This document shows positions 1 through 9,172 of a stretch of 10,184 nucleotides of DNA, in pieces. Source of the stretch: Alteromonadaceae bacterium (GTDB lineage Bacteria > Pseudomonadota > Gammaproteobacteria > Pseudomonadales > Oleiphilaceae); assembly GCA_013393545.1 (NCBI GenBank), contig JABXHG010000019.1:1-10184 (forward strand), given 5' to 3'. A program made the translations under genes and the position numbers. Numbering within the stretch: the stretch's first letter is position 1; every line of letters begins with the position of its first letter. The notes beneath the pieces were generated by a model that saw nothing but the letters and a program-made list of their open reading frames with translations, had not been told where the DNA came from and ran no database searches.

Positions 1-83
1 GCGGACCGCGGCGGGCGGTCGCGCCCGGCCGCGCCGGGGGGGGCGGCGACGCCGCAGGTAGGCGCGCGGGGGGTCACAGGGGA
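1..83. other. Very GC-rich array-distal flank, possibly containing a corrupted CRISPR repeat
   Basis: This stretch is almost all G and C, with an 8-base G run at 36-43, and no gene is visible. Bases 34-50 match the last 17 bases of the plus-strand repeat at 13 positions, and all four differences are changes to G. That match ends at 50, so only 33 nt separate it from the next repeat at 84, which is a normal spacer length here. It may be a decayed trailing repeat, or a low-quality sequence end in which the array really continues. The left half of the putative repeat (18-33) aligns poorly, so the call is tentative. Confidence 0.35.
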
Positions 84-789
84 GGTTCTGTGCCGCGCGA
101 CCCGTGCGGGCCGCGACGTCCCTCACTCAGGGGCCCGTCTAATGCCCGGCATGTTTCTATCCGCGCGACCCGTGCGGGCCGCGACCAGGCCCGGCGTGTG
201 GAGCAAGCTACCGCCTGGTTTCTATCCGCGCGACCCGTGCGGGCCGCGACTTCCTGTGCGCAATTCTTCGCCTGCCACAAGAAAGTGTTTCTATCCGCGC
301 GACCCGTGCGGGCCGCGACTTGTTTTACTGTGGCAGACATACCGGCTGGCTCGTTTCTATCCGCGCGACCCGTGCGGGCCGCGACCACCGTCGATCTGGT
401 CTTTATACTTACCCACGGGTTTCTATCCGCGCGACCCGTGCGGGCCGCGACTCGCGTACATGGGGGAGGATGTCATGCTCGGCATGGTTTCTATCCGCGC
501 GACCCGTGCGGGCCGCGACCCGATTCCACGCCTGCACATACTCGCCCCAGGTGTTTCTATCCGCGCGACCCGTGCGGGCCGCGACGTGCTGGTCGATTCA
601 ACCCTGGGCGACCCCACCATGTTTCTATCCGCGCGACCCGTGCGGGCCGCGACCTCTTTAACAACGCATCATGCTCCCCACTGGCTTTGTTTCTATCCGC
701 GCGACCCGTGCGGGCCGCGACCTGGCGTGGCAGCGTTATGGGCTGGCTCATATAATGTTTCTATCCGCGCGACCCGTGCGGGCCGCGAC
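84..789 (-). CRISPR. Type I-C CRISPR array, 11 repeats and 10 spacers
   Basis: Ten identical 33-nt repeats start at plus-strand positions 153, 218, 287, 353, 419, 487, 553, 621, 689 and 757. An altered distal repeat lies at 84-117. Spacers are 32-36 nt long. crRNA sense is the minus strand: each repeat there starts GTCGCGGCCC and ends CGGATAGAAAC. The repeat folds into an 8-bp stem (CGCGGCCC with GGGTCGCG, one G-U pair) and a GCAC loop, leaving an 11-nt tail, CGGATAGAAAC. That tail matches the 11-nt 5' handle known for Cas5d cleavage at the base of the stem. The leader and cas2 lie to the right, so the newest spacer should be 722-756 and the oldest 118-152. The distal repeat differs from the consensus by two substitutions to G and one inserted G, all in its first nine bases. 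I did not recognise any spacer source. Confidence 0.98.
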
Positions 790-978
790 TGCTCCTTTAT
801 AACGCTTTGTTTAGACGAATAAAATATCCGCAAATCAGCGAACCATATCGATCAAAAATTATAAATTGTTTTTTAAAGCAAAAGAGTTCTAAAAAATTGA
901 ATAAAAACAAATTATTAAAGCTCCGCGAACCTGCCGAGAAAATGCGAGACGTTTCGGGTTCGCAGGCCAGCAGGAATA
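790..978 (-). promoter_or_regulatory. CRISPR leader
   Basis: This AT-rich 189-nt region lies between the cas2 stop and the first repeat, where the leader of a type I-C array is expected. It should carry the array promoter and the signals that direct spacer integration at the 757-789 repeat. A TATAAA hexamer on the minus strand (801-796) is six bases from the repeat, but I see no convincing -35 for it. The heptamer GCGAACC occurs at 838-844 and 925-931, and its complement GGTTCGC at 957-963. The last two form an inverted pair near cas2. No gene is visible here. Confidence 0.8.
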
Positions 979-1269
979 CTAAAAAACGAGAGGGCCATGC
1001 ATATCCAAGGCGGGCTTGGCGCCGATATGCTCAATACGAGTCTTCCAGTTCCGGCCTAGGGAATAAAAACGCAGGCTATCAACTTCTTCGTCAATCAGGT
1101 CAACCAACTTTTGACGCAGGCGCACCCACTGGTCGGGGTCGACTTCAATTTCAAACACAGAAAACTGCACACGCTGCCCGACATCTCGGCAAGCCTTGGC
1201 AACCCGGCGCAAGCGTCTTTCACCACCCGCGGAGGAGGTGCTTACATCATAGCTGACCAGAACCATCAT
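979..1269 (-). CDS. cas2: Cas2, CRISPR adaptation protein
   Basis: This 96-residue protein has the usual Cas2 length and ferredoxin-like pattern. The first strand reads MMVLVSYDV with the conserved Asp8, RVQFSVFE lies at 33-40, and DSLRFYSLG at 64-72. Cas2 dimers bridge two Cas1 dimers in the integrase that inserts new spacers at the leader end of the array. The start at 1269 is chosen because AGGAG lies eight bases upstream; a second Met codon follows immediately. It is the last gene of the cas run, 23 nt after cas1 and next to the leader, as is standard for type I-C. Confidence 0.97.
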   Translation of the reverse strand: MMVLVSYDVSTSSAGGERRLRRVAKACRDVGQRVQFSVFEIEVDPDQWVRLRQKLVDLIDEEVDSLRFYSLGRNWKTRIEHIGAKPALDMHGPLVF

Positions 1270-1292
1270 CGTCTGTTCTCCTTTTCGTCATG

Positions 1293-2333
1293 TCACTTCC
1301 ATAAAAAGGGCGGGTAAGCATCCAGATCACCACGCAAATGGCGTGCCAGCAGCTGCGCCTGCAATATCGGCAACATACCAATCGGCACTTTTTCATCCAC
1401 AAACGCATGGAAAAGTTCTTCACGCTTCCGTTCCTGGTAGGCCACAAGCACCTTCTTGCGTGCGTCCTCCGTCAGCACTACACCGCCGCTTTCAGCCACT
1501 ACAAAGTCCTTCTCGCGCAGCTGCCGACGATTCACCAGCGATAACGCTAACCGATCTCCTAAAAGCGGGCGAAACTCCTCGGCAATATCCAGCGCCAAAC
1601 TGGGACGCCCGGGGCGATCTCGGTGCAAAAATCCCACGGCAGGATCCAGCCCTACGCTTTCCAGCGCGGAACGGCAATCATGAGTCAGTAGGGTGTAGAA
1701 AAACGACAACAGCGCATTGATACGGTCGCGCGGTGGGCGCCGGTTGCGACCTATAAAACGAAAGGCTTCTCCATCATGACGAACAAGAGTATCGAAAACG
1801 CTAAAATAGACTTGAGCGGCCTCCCCCTCGAAACCACGCAAGCCATTCGTCGTTGGTTCACGCAGCAGGTCCCGCGCAACTCTCCCTAACCGAGCTTTAG
1901 CATTTTCCAGATTTTGTCGTTCCGATAGTGCCAGCTTGGCACTGTAATCACGTAAGCCCCGAGCGACCACCGCACGCTGATTATGCACCTTACCGATCAA
2001 CACATGGCGGATGACGCTTGCACAGCCATTTTCATCATCGGTAATACGGTACTGGGCACGCCTTAGCAGCACATTGCCCGATACCGGACCTTCAATACGC
2101 GCGAGAAATTTTCCATTCGGAGATAGATGAGTAATGGTAATACCTTCCTCGGCACAGAACCCCATCAATGGGGGCGACACCAGCACCCGACCAAAGCAGA
2201 CCAGTGCTTCGAGCATGTGAACCGGCAGCCTTGTCCGCTCCTGGCCCTCAATCATCATAACGATGTTTGCACCGTGCTTCTTTAGCCAAGCACCTTCCGT
2301 GGTGATATACAGCGTGTTTAACTGACGACGCAT
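1293..2333 (-). CDS. cas1: Cas1, CRISPR integrase
   Basis: This 346-residue protein is full length for a type I-C Cas1, the metal-dependent integrase that joins prespacers to the leader-proximal repeat. The N-terminal beta domain covers about the first 100 residues. The helical catalytic domain shows LRGFEGEAAQVYF with metal ligand Glu169, GFLHRDRPGRPSLALDIAEEFRP with His237, and the acidic pair Asp249/Glu252 at the third ligand position of the family. All catalytic positions look intact. The ATG at 2333 lies five bases after the cas4 stop, which suggests translational coupling. It acts with Cas2 and, in type I-C, with Cas4. Confidence 0.98.
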   Translation of the reverse strand: MRRQLNTLYITTEGAWLKKHGANIVMMIEGQERTRLPVHMLEALVCFGRVLVSPPLMGFCAEEGITITHLSPNGKFLARIEGPVSGNVLLRRAQYRITDDENGCASVIRHVLIGKVHNQRAVVARGLRDYSAKLALSERQNLENAKARLGRVARDLLREPTTNGLRGFEGEAAQVYFSVFDTLVRHDGEAFRFIGRNRRPPRDRINALLSFFYTLLTHDCRSALESVGLDPAVGFLHRDRPGRPSLALDIAEEFRPLLGDRLALSLVNRRQLREKDFVVAESGGVVLTEDARKKVLVAYQERKREELFHAFVDEKVPIGMLPILQAQLLARHLRGDLDAYPPFLWK

Positions 2334-2338
2334 ATGGC

Positions 2339-2977
2339 TTACTCATCCAGAGATTTTAGCTGGCGTGCCAGCCATTGACTTGCCGAACGCTGCTTCCCCA
2401 TGACTTGCGGCTGGCAAATCTCCGTCAGCGAACAGTGATCGCAGCGTTTGGCTTCATAGACGGCCGGCGGCGTGCAGTGGCCATCAAAAAGTTTGCGCGT
2501 ATCGGCAATGACGCACAGGGTGAGGGTTCGCAATACCTCGTCAAACGCTACGACTTTGCGCCGCCGCGTCTTGCCATAATAAAGCGCTCCCTGTTCTATG
2601 GTAACGTTCAACATTTCTTCTAGGCACAATGCTTGTGCGCAAAGCTGCACTTCATCGGCCCGGTGCGCCTTGGGTCGTCCACGCTTGTACTCAATCGGTC
2701 TGACGACCGCTGGTTGGCAAGACTCATCAAACTCGACAACATCTGCCACCCCAGTCAACCCAAGAGCTTCATTAGCCAACGGCAACGCCATGGCCGTATG
2801 AATACCACGTCGACGTTCGTGCCCAAAATGATCGGCACGCTCATGAAGAATGCGCCCTTCCGCCGTATAGCGATTTTCTGCCCACTGCTGCTCAAGATGT
2901 ATCAGTGCGCACTGGCGCGGACAAAACAGCATATGCTGCAGCGCTGAAAGGGGAATTAAGCGGGCATCATGCTCCAT
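2339..2977 (-). CDS. cas4: Cas4, RecB-family nuclease of CRISPR adaptation
   Basis: This 212-residue protein is a RecB-like nuclease with an iron-sulfur cluster. Nuclease motifs are His45 (ILHERAD), Asp79 (GVADVVEF), Glu96 and Lys98 (PIEYKRG) and Gln111 in the following helix. Likely 4Fe-4S ligands are Cys19 (FCPRQC) plus Cys179, Cys182 and Cys188 near the C-terminus. In type I-C, Cas4 joins Cas1-Cas2 to select PAM-bearing prespacers and trim them in the right orientation. It is a separate gene, not fused to cas1, and sits nine bases after the cas7 stop. No key residue appears to be missing. Confidence 0.97.
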   Translation of the reverse strand: MEHDARLIPLSALQHMLFCPRQCALIHLEQQWAENRYTAEGRILHERADHFGHERRRGIHTAMALPLANEALGLTGVADVVEFDESCQPAVVRPIEYKRGRPKAHRADEVQLCAQALCLEEMLNVTIEQGALYYGKTRRRKVVAFDEVLRTLTLCVIADTRKLFDGHCTPPAVYEAKRCDHCSLTEICQPQVMGKQRSASQWLARQLKSLDE

Positions 2978-2986
2978 GTTTCCAGC

Positions 2987-3855
2987 CTACAATTTTTGTT
3001 CGACGCTGACGCCCTTCGGCAGGCTGTCAGTATCGACGGTGACACGATAGTCGCTGTAATTGCGGGCCGGCGAGTCCTCATCACCCTCGGCACGTTCGAC
3101 TTTCACGCTATCGAACAGCAGATGAGCGGGGGCATTCCCCATGGGATGATCATGTTTGAAAATAATCAGTTTACGCGCCGACATTTCACCCCGAGAGGCA
3201 GAACGGTCGTGTTCAAACATATTGATCAGCGAACGCCATAGAAGCTCCAGATCCTCGTCAGAAAACCCGGTACGCTCGGCAAGTTTGGCAGATATATAAC
3301 CATGAGCCCGGTAGAGGCCATAAGGAACAATGTGTTTACGCCCCATGGTGCGTTCTTTCTCAAGATCGCGCTCGTTGGTCACCGCCATCCGTGTGATCGA
3401 CACTTCCATCGGTACAACCGGGTCGATAGAGCTGGCAAATGCCATTTGAACCGGGCCACGTACCTGACCGGAGTTGACCTCTGTCGTCATGACCGCACCG
3501 AACGTACGGACATCAAAGAAGTTCGCACACATCCACTGTGTCAGTGCACGGGCCTTCTCAGCTTCCTTTGGCAGCTTTTTGGGTGTCGGCTTGATATCAA
3601 GGGCTTCGTAGGCTTTTTTGTGCTGGTTATTGAGAACCGATTTTTCCTGCATGTAGATCGCATAACCGGCATCTTCCTCCTTTTCCAGCTCGACATAGTT
3701 ACGAATTTTTCGCTTGAGGCAAACATCTGTGACCAGTCCTTGGTTGGTTTCAGGGTCAAGCCGTGGAAGATTACCAGCATCCGGATCACCGTTGGGGTTT
3801 CCGTTGATGACGTCAAACAGCAGAACAAACTCATAGCGATTATCAATAGCGCTCA

Positions 3856-3856
<1 letters not shown>
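2987..3856 (-). CDS. cas7: Cas7 (Csd2), Cascade backbone subunit
   Basis: This 289-residue protein is the RNA-binding backbone of the I-C effector, several copies of which coat the crRNA spacer. Family motifs in order are [15 protein letters not shown] (18-32), [12 protein letters not shown] (44-55), [10 protein letters not shown] (114-123), [13 protein letters not shown] (134-146) and [16 protein letters not shown] (171-186). The length is normal. Its ATG shares one base with the cas8c stop (TAATG, around 3856), and a strong AAGGAG lies just upstream inside cas8c. Coupled and efficient translation fits the high copy number this subunit needs. Confidence 0.98.
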
Positions 3857-6329
<2,473 letters not shown>

Positions 6330-6332
6330 CTA

Positions 6333-6396
6333 ATCCGCACCCTGGCATTCGCCAGGGTGACGTTGCCAGCAACACAGCTGATAGGTTTCTATCCGC
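6333..6396 (-). ncRNA. crRNA-like guide RNA (CreA/CreR type) in the cas3-cas5d gap
   Basis: On the minus strand, 6396-6385 reads GCGGATAGAAAC, identical to the last 12 bases of the repeat and including the whole 11-nt handle. A 25-nt pseudo-spacer follows (6384-6360) and starts CTATCAGCTGT. Next comes a perfect 9-bp hairpin (CACCCTGGC 6359-6351, loop GAAT, GCCAGGGTG 6346-6338) followed by CGGAT, so it ends like a genuine repeat, whose stem is also followed by CGGAT. This is pseudo-repeat, pseudo-spacer, pseudo-repeat. Its seed matches 6667-6677 beside a TTC PAM. The rest of the first repeat is lost apart from a weak CGCT/AGCG stem. A poor -10-like TATAGG lies at 6426-6421. Known analogues are CreA antitoxin RNAs and CreR autoregulators. 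Transcript ends are not known from sequence. Confidence 0.75.
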
Positions 6397-6401
6397 TCTT
6401 T

Positions 6402-6593
6402 TTAGCGCAACAGCTCCGGTCCTATAGCCATCACTGCCAGAAAAAAAGAGACCAGCGGCCAAGCACATGGCATGTCAAGATTCAGGCTCGCTCTACCCCA
6501 ATTGATAGCCAGAGAAGCTTTTCCTCTCCAGACGTAGAAAACCAGAGAAAAGGCTCGTCCTTGCTGTGGGTGGCGTTGCGTATCGTGGGACAT
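6402..6593 (-). CDS. Candidate CreT-like small membrane protein, 63 aa, or leader ORF
   Basis: I do not recognise a family. The ORF has a purine-rich AGAGGAAGGG directly before its ATG and ends five bases before the pseudo-repeat. The N-terminal third is polar (MSHDTQRHPQQGR). A short aromatic stretch, FSLVFYVW, lies at 15-22. Residues 44-62, AWPLVSFFLAVMAIGPELL, could span or insert in a membrane. It lies downstream of a promoter that the crRNA-like guide should bind, which is where the toxin gene creT sits in known CreTA modules. Some CreT toxins are RNAs rather than proteins, so the ORF may be incidental to a toxic RNA. If the guide instead controls the cas operon, this is just leader sequence. 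Confidence 0.35.
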   Translation of the reverse strand: MSHDTQRHPQQGRAFSLVFYVWRGKASLAINWGRASLNLDMPCAWPLVSFFLAVMAIGPELLR

Positions 6594-6663
6594 CCCTTCC
6601 TCTTGGCTCAGCTTGACCGAACCGCTACCTTATCTTGGCACCACCACCGCAATCAATAAAAAC

Positions 6664-6688
6664 TTCCTATCAGCTGTAGGTTATACCA
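6664..6688 (-). promoter_or_regulatory. Extended -10 promoter overlapped by a PAM-flanked match to the crRNA-like guide
   Basis: On the minus strand, 6688-6680 reads TGGTATAAC, an extended -10 with five of six consensus bases. It overlaps the cas3 stop codon. Transcription would begin near 6673 and run through the 63-codon ORF toward cas5d. The -35 region is weak, as is common with extended -10 promoters. On the plus strand, TTC (6664-6666) immediately precedes CTATCAGCTGT (6667-6677), the same 11 bases that start the pseudo-spacer. A Cascade footprint of about 35 bp from 6667 would cover the start site and the -10. Promoter activity is inferred. Confidence 0.6.
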
Positions 6689-8918
6689 CCATGCTTTCAG
6701 CCTGCATAAAGGTAGGATGACTCCAGTTCAGCCCTCGCCATGCATCATAGAGGTCTTCATTGATCAGCTTCACGAACTGTTCACCGAATTTATCAGGCTC
6801 AACGGCCGCTACTGCACCAACCCGCTCCAGCGCGGCAAACCCTTGCTGCGGCACCTGTACTGTATAAGGCTGCAGTTTACGTGAAATTTCTCCAACGCCT
6901 TCAGCATAGACCAAGTCATTCAAGGCTTTACGTGCTACCCCATCTTCATCAGTGGCGATAATGACGGTTTTCTGGGTGTTCTCGATCATGAGGAATTTCT
7001 GCTCAAGGAGCTCGAATGGCAGCCCTTCCAGACGCCCTTTCTCCACAAGATCCAAAAGACCGTGGCGGTCAAGCTTTTGGGCACCTTGCTGCCAGTAAAG
7101 CAGCCGGAAGTAACTTTCTATGGCTGGTGGGGATAAAGGATCGTTACCGTGCTTACGCAGAACCTCCCTGGCCACCTGGGCAAACTGCTTCAGCTCAGGC
7201 GGCGGAGACCAGTCTTCATTTTCCGTGGCAAAAATGGCAACTTCACTATCACTTGCGGAGTGCTTGCCTTCACGATTACAGCGCCCAGCGGCTTGAGCGA
7301 TGGAGTCCAGCCCCGCCTCAGCTCGCAGCACGCGTGGGAAATCTACGTCAACACCTGCCTCTATCAGCGAGGTCGACACCACGCGGCACGGCTTGCCTGC
7401 TTTCAATACCTGCCGTATTTCCGCTAACACTCGGCGGCGATGAACCGCATACATTGAGGTAGTAAGGTGATAAGTGCCTGGCTGGTCGGCGATGGATTCA
7501 AACAATGCCCGAGCATGACGCCGATTGTTGACAATACACAGCACCTGCTCTGTTTTGAGCAGCTCAACGCTTAGCGCATCATCATCCAGGGTGCCGATGT
7601 GACTTACATTCACCCGCTTCAGATCTTGATATAGTTTATCAATATTGGGTGCCAGCTCGTGCAAGTGACGCAGGCCACCCTCAAAACTTTTTTCAGGATC
7701 GTCGCTTTCAGCAAGCGCCGGCTGTGTCGCTGTGCACAGCACAATACTAGCGTGATAATTAAGCGCCAGCTCGTCCAGCGCAGCCACGCTAGGCCGTAAC
7801 AGTGGCAACGGCATGGTCTGCGCTTCGTCAAGAATCACTACGCTGTTAGCAATGTTATGTAGCTTGCGGCAACGCGAGGTTTTGGCAGCAAACAGGCTCT
7901 CGAAAAACTGCACGGAAGTCGTCACCACGACAGGAGCATCCCAGTTTTCGCTGTCTCGACGCAGCTTATCGATCGTTTTTTGATCCGGCTGACTATCAGA
8001 ATCAAAAGCACTGTGATGCTCCAGGACCGCCGATGCTCCATGCTCACCCAACGCATGACGAAAAACGTCGGCGTTCTGCTCCACAATACTGGTGAACGGA
8101 ATAACGTAGATCACTCGGTCCATGCCGTGAGTAATGGCATGATCAAGCGCGAATGCCAAGGAGGCTAGCGTTTTACCACCGCCAGTAGGCACGGTGAGTG
8201 TAAACCTGCCCGGCGGGTATTCTGCCTGGCTGCGAACGTGGGACAATATCTCACCGCGTCGGCGATTTAAATCGCTGTCTGCCTTTAAGGTAGCCAAGTG
8301 GCTATCAAGCGCATTACGCAATATCGAAAGCGACGGCCGGCCACCACGCAGGTGAGGCGAGCCATTTTCACGCACAGCATAAAACGCTTCTGTATCGATG
8401 TAATCAGCATCAACCAGACAAGAAAACAGCATTCTCGCTAAAAAAGCATACTGAAAAAATGCTCTCTCGCAATGCGGCTGGAAGTGTGCCGGTGGCGCAA
8501 GCTGACGGGGCAAGGCCTTTTCTACCTCTTGCTGCCATATAGGATTAAGCGGAGGAAAATCGGCTTCCAGACGATTTTTCAGTGGCGTGCGTTCCCCCGC
8601 ATCGCGCCCATTGGCCAGACCCGCATGGTGACCCGCGATCAAGTACGCAAGCAGATAGCCAAGCCGTGGATATTGCTCCATGGCGACATGGGCACCGGCA
8701 GTAGAGTGATCCACTCGTTCTGCCGCGCCCTCCAACCGCCGCTGAAAGGGCTGCGTATACTTTCCCAGATCATGCAACAGGCCAATCGCCTGTCCCCAAG
8801 GCTCGGCACCAAACCGGCCGGCACGCTCTCCGGCCATTCGGCCGACAACAGTTAAATGATCTGCTAGCGTTTGCCAATCTGTTTTATCCAGAGTAGGAGT
8901 CGAATGCGCGTAGTACAT
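6681..8918 (-). CDS. cas3: Cas3, HD nuclease and helicase of CRISPR interference
   Basis: This 745-residue protein is recruited by target-bound Cascade, nicks the displaced strand and unwinds and degrades DNA. The N-terminal HD domain has YYAHS, LLHDLGK (His49-Asp50), DHSTAGA (His71), AGHHAG (His97-His98) and the Asp of LVDADYI (170). Helicase motifs are TVPTGGGKT (242-250), DEAQ (364-367), TAT (396-398), STSLIEAGVDVDFP (515-528) and QAAGRCNREG (542-551). DEAQ in place of DEAH does not look inactivating. The ATG at 8918 is preferred because AGGGA lies four bases upstream and the family usually starts just before YAHS. The frame stays open to a GTG at 9008. The 366-nt gap after it means cas5d to cas2 probably have their own promoter. 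Confidence 0.95.
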   Translation of the reverse strand: MYYAHSTPTLDKTDWQTLADHLTVVGRMAGERAGRFGAEPWGQAIGLLHDLGKYTQPFQRRLEGAAERVDHSTAGAHVAMEQYPRLGYLLAYLIAGHHAGLANGRDAGERTPLKNRLEADFPPLNPIWQQEVEKALPRQLAPPAHFQPHCERAFFQYAFLARMLFSCLVDADYIDTEAFYAVRENGSPHLRGGRPSLSILRNALDSHLATLKADSDLNRRRGEILSHVRSQAEYPPGRFTLTVPTGGGKTLASLAFALDHAITHGMDRVIYVIPFTSIVEQNADVFRHALGEHGASAVLEHHSAFDSDSQPDQKTIDKLRRDSENWDAPVVVTTSVQFFESLFAAKTSRCRKLHNIANSVVILDEAQTMPLPLLRPSVAALDELALNYHASIVLCTATQPALAESDDPEKSFEGGLRHLHELAPNIDKLYQDLKRVNVSHIGTLDDDALSVELLKTEQVLCIVNNRRHARALFESIADQPGTYHLTTSMYAVHRRRVLAEIRQVLKAGKPCRVVSTSLIEAGVDVDFPRVLRAEAGLDSIAQAAGRCNREGKHSASDSEVAIFATENEDWSPPPELKQFAQVAREVLRKHGNDPLSPPAIESYFRLLYWQQGAQKLDRHGLLDLVEKGRLEGLPFELLEQKFLMIENTQKTVIIATDEDGVARKALNDLVYAEGVGEISRKLQPYTVQVPQQGFAALERVGAVAAVEPDKFGEQFVKLINEDLYDAWRGLNWSHPTFMQAESMVV

Positions 8919-9099
8919 GGCGTCCCTGCGGGTTGATAAATAAGCGCTTGCTTTATGATTTAAGCTAAGCATTCTTAGCCAGTTTTCACAACTTTTTGAG
9001 CTCACCACACAACATACATGAGCACTACATGACGTAAATCATCTGCTCATGAAGGCTGTCCCGCCAAAAAACCTTAATCACCAATTCCCATACCCCGTT
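8919..9099 (-). promoter_or_regulatory. cas3 upstream region with nested inverted repeats
   Basis: This noncoding region lies between cas3 and the divergent metal-transport operon. GCTAAG (8964-8969) and CTTAGC (8974-8979) form a perfect inverted repeat around CATT. CATGAGCA (9017-9024) and TGCTCATG (9044-9051) form another around 19 bases, and an ATGA...TCAT pair is nested inside it. A weak minus-strand promoter candidate is TTTACG, 16 bases, TATGTT, in about 9013-9040, inside the larger inverted repeat. These palindromes could be operators for cas3, but I recognise no specific regulator site. No copy of the guide-seed target is present here. Confidence 0.4.
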
Positions 9100-9116
9100 T
9101 TGTTATGTTATAACAA
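9100..9116 (+). promoter_or_regulatory. Zur-box-like operator
   Basis: The palindrome pairs TTGTTAT (9100-9106) with ATAACAA (9110-9116). It matches 13 of the 14 fixed positions in the core of the gammaproteobacterial Zur consensus as I remember it (TGTTATANTATAACA). The right half contains TATAAC (9109-9114), usable as a -10 with a weak TTCCCA -35 at 9085-9090, so zinc-loaded Zur would block the promoter. It lies 57 bases upstream of the microprotein that begins the transporter genes. A related Fur-family regulator is possible. Confidence 0.75.
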
Positions 9117-9172
9117 CCGTCCTTTTTCACGCCGCATTGCTGCGGCTTTACGCGCCATGTTCGGGAAACACC

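Noticed and set aside
74..822. Several long open frames on both strands across the array
   Set aside because: Their translations are repeats of the CRISPR repeat itself (for example SARPVRAAT or YPRDPCGPR), so they are not genes.
807..1256. Open frame on the plus strand opposite the leader and cas2
   Set aside because: It is antisense to a clear cas2 and its translation resembles no family.
6374..6384. The guide locus itself as a self-target
   Set aside because: The bases beside the matching strand there are AAC from the handle, not TTC, so Cascade should not recognise its own guide gene.
6473..6478. Perfect TTGACA on the minus strand as a -35 for the guide or cas5d
   Set aside because: No -10-like hexamer lies 16-18 bases downstream (CTGGTC region), and TATAGG at 6426-6421 is too far away.
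8919..9008. Upstream GTG start that would extend cas3 by 30 residues
   Set aside because: The added residues lack any family similarity, there is no good ribosome binding site, and ATG 8918 begins just before the conserved YAHS.
9131..9149. Hairpin GCCGC/GCGGC followed by TTTA as a terminator
   Set aside because: The stem is only 5 bp with a very short T tract, and it lies between the Zur-like promoter and its first gene, where a terminator is not expected without attenuation evidence.
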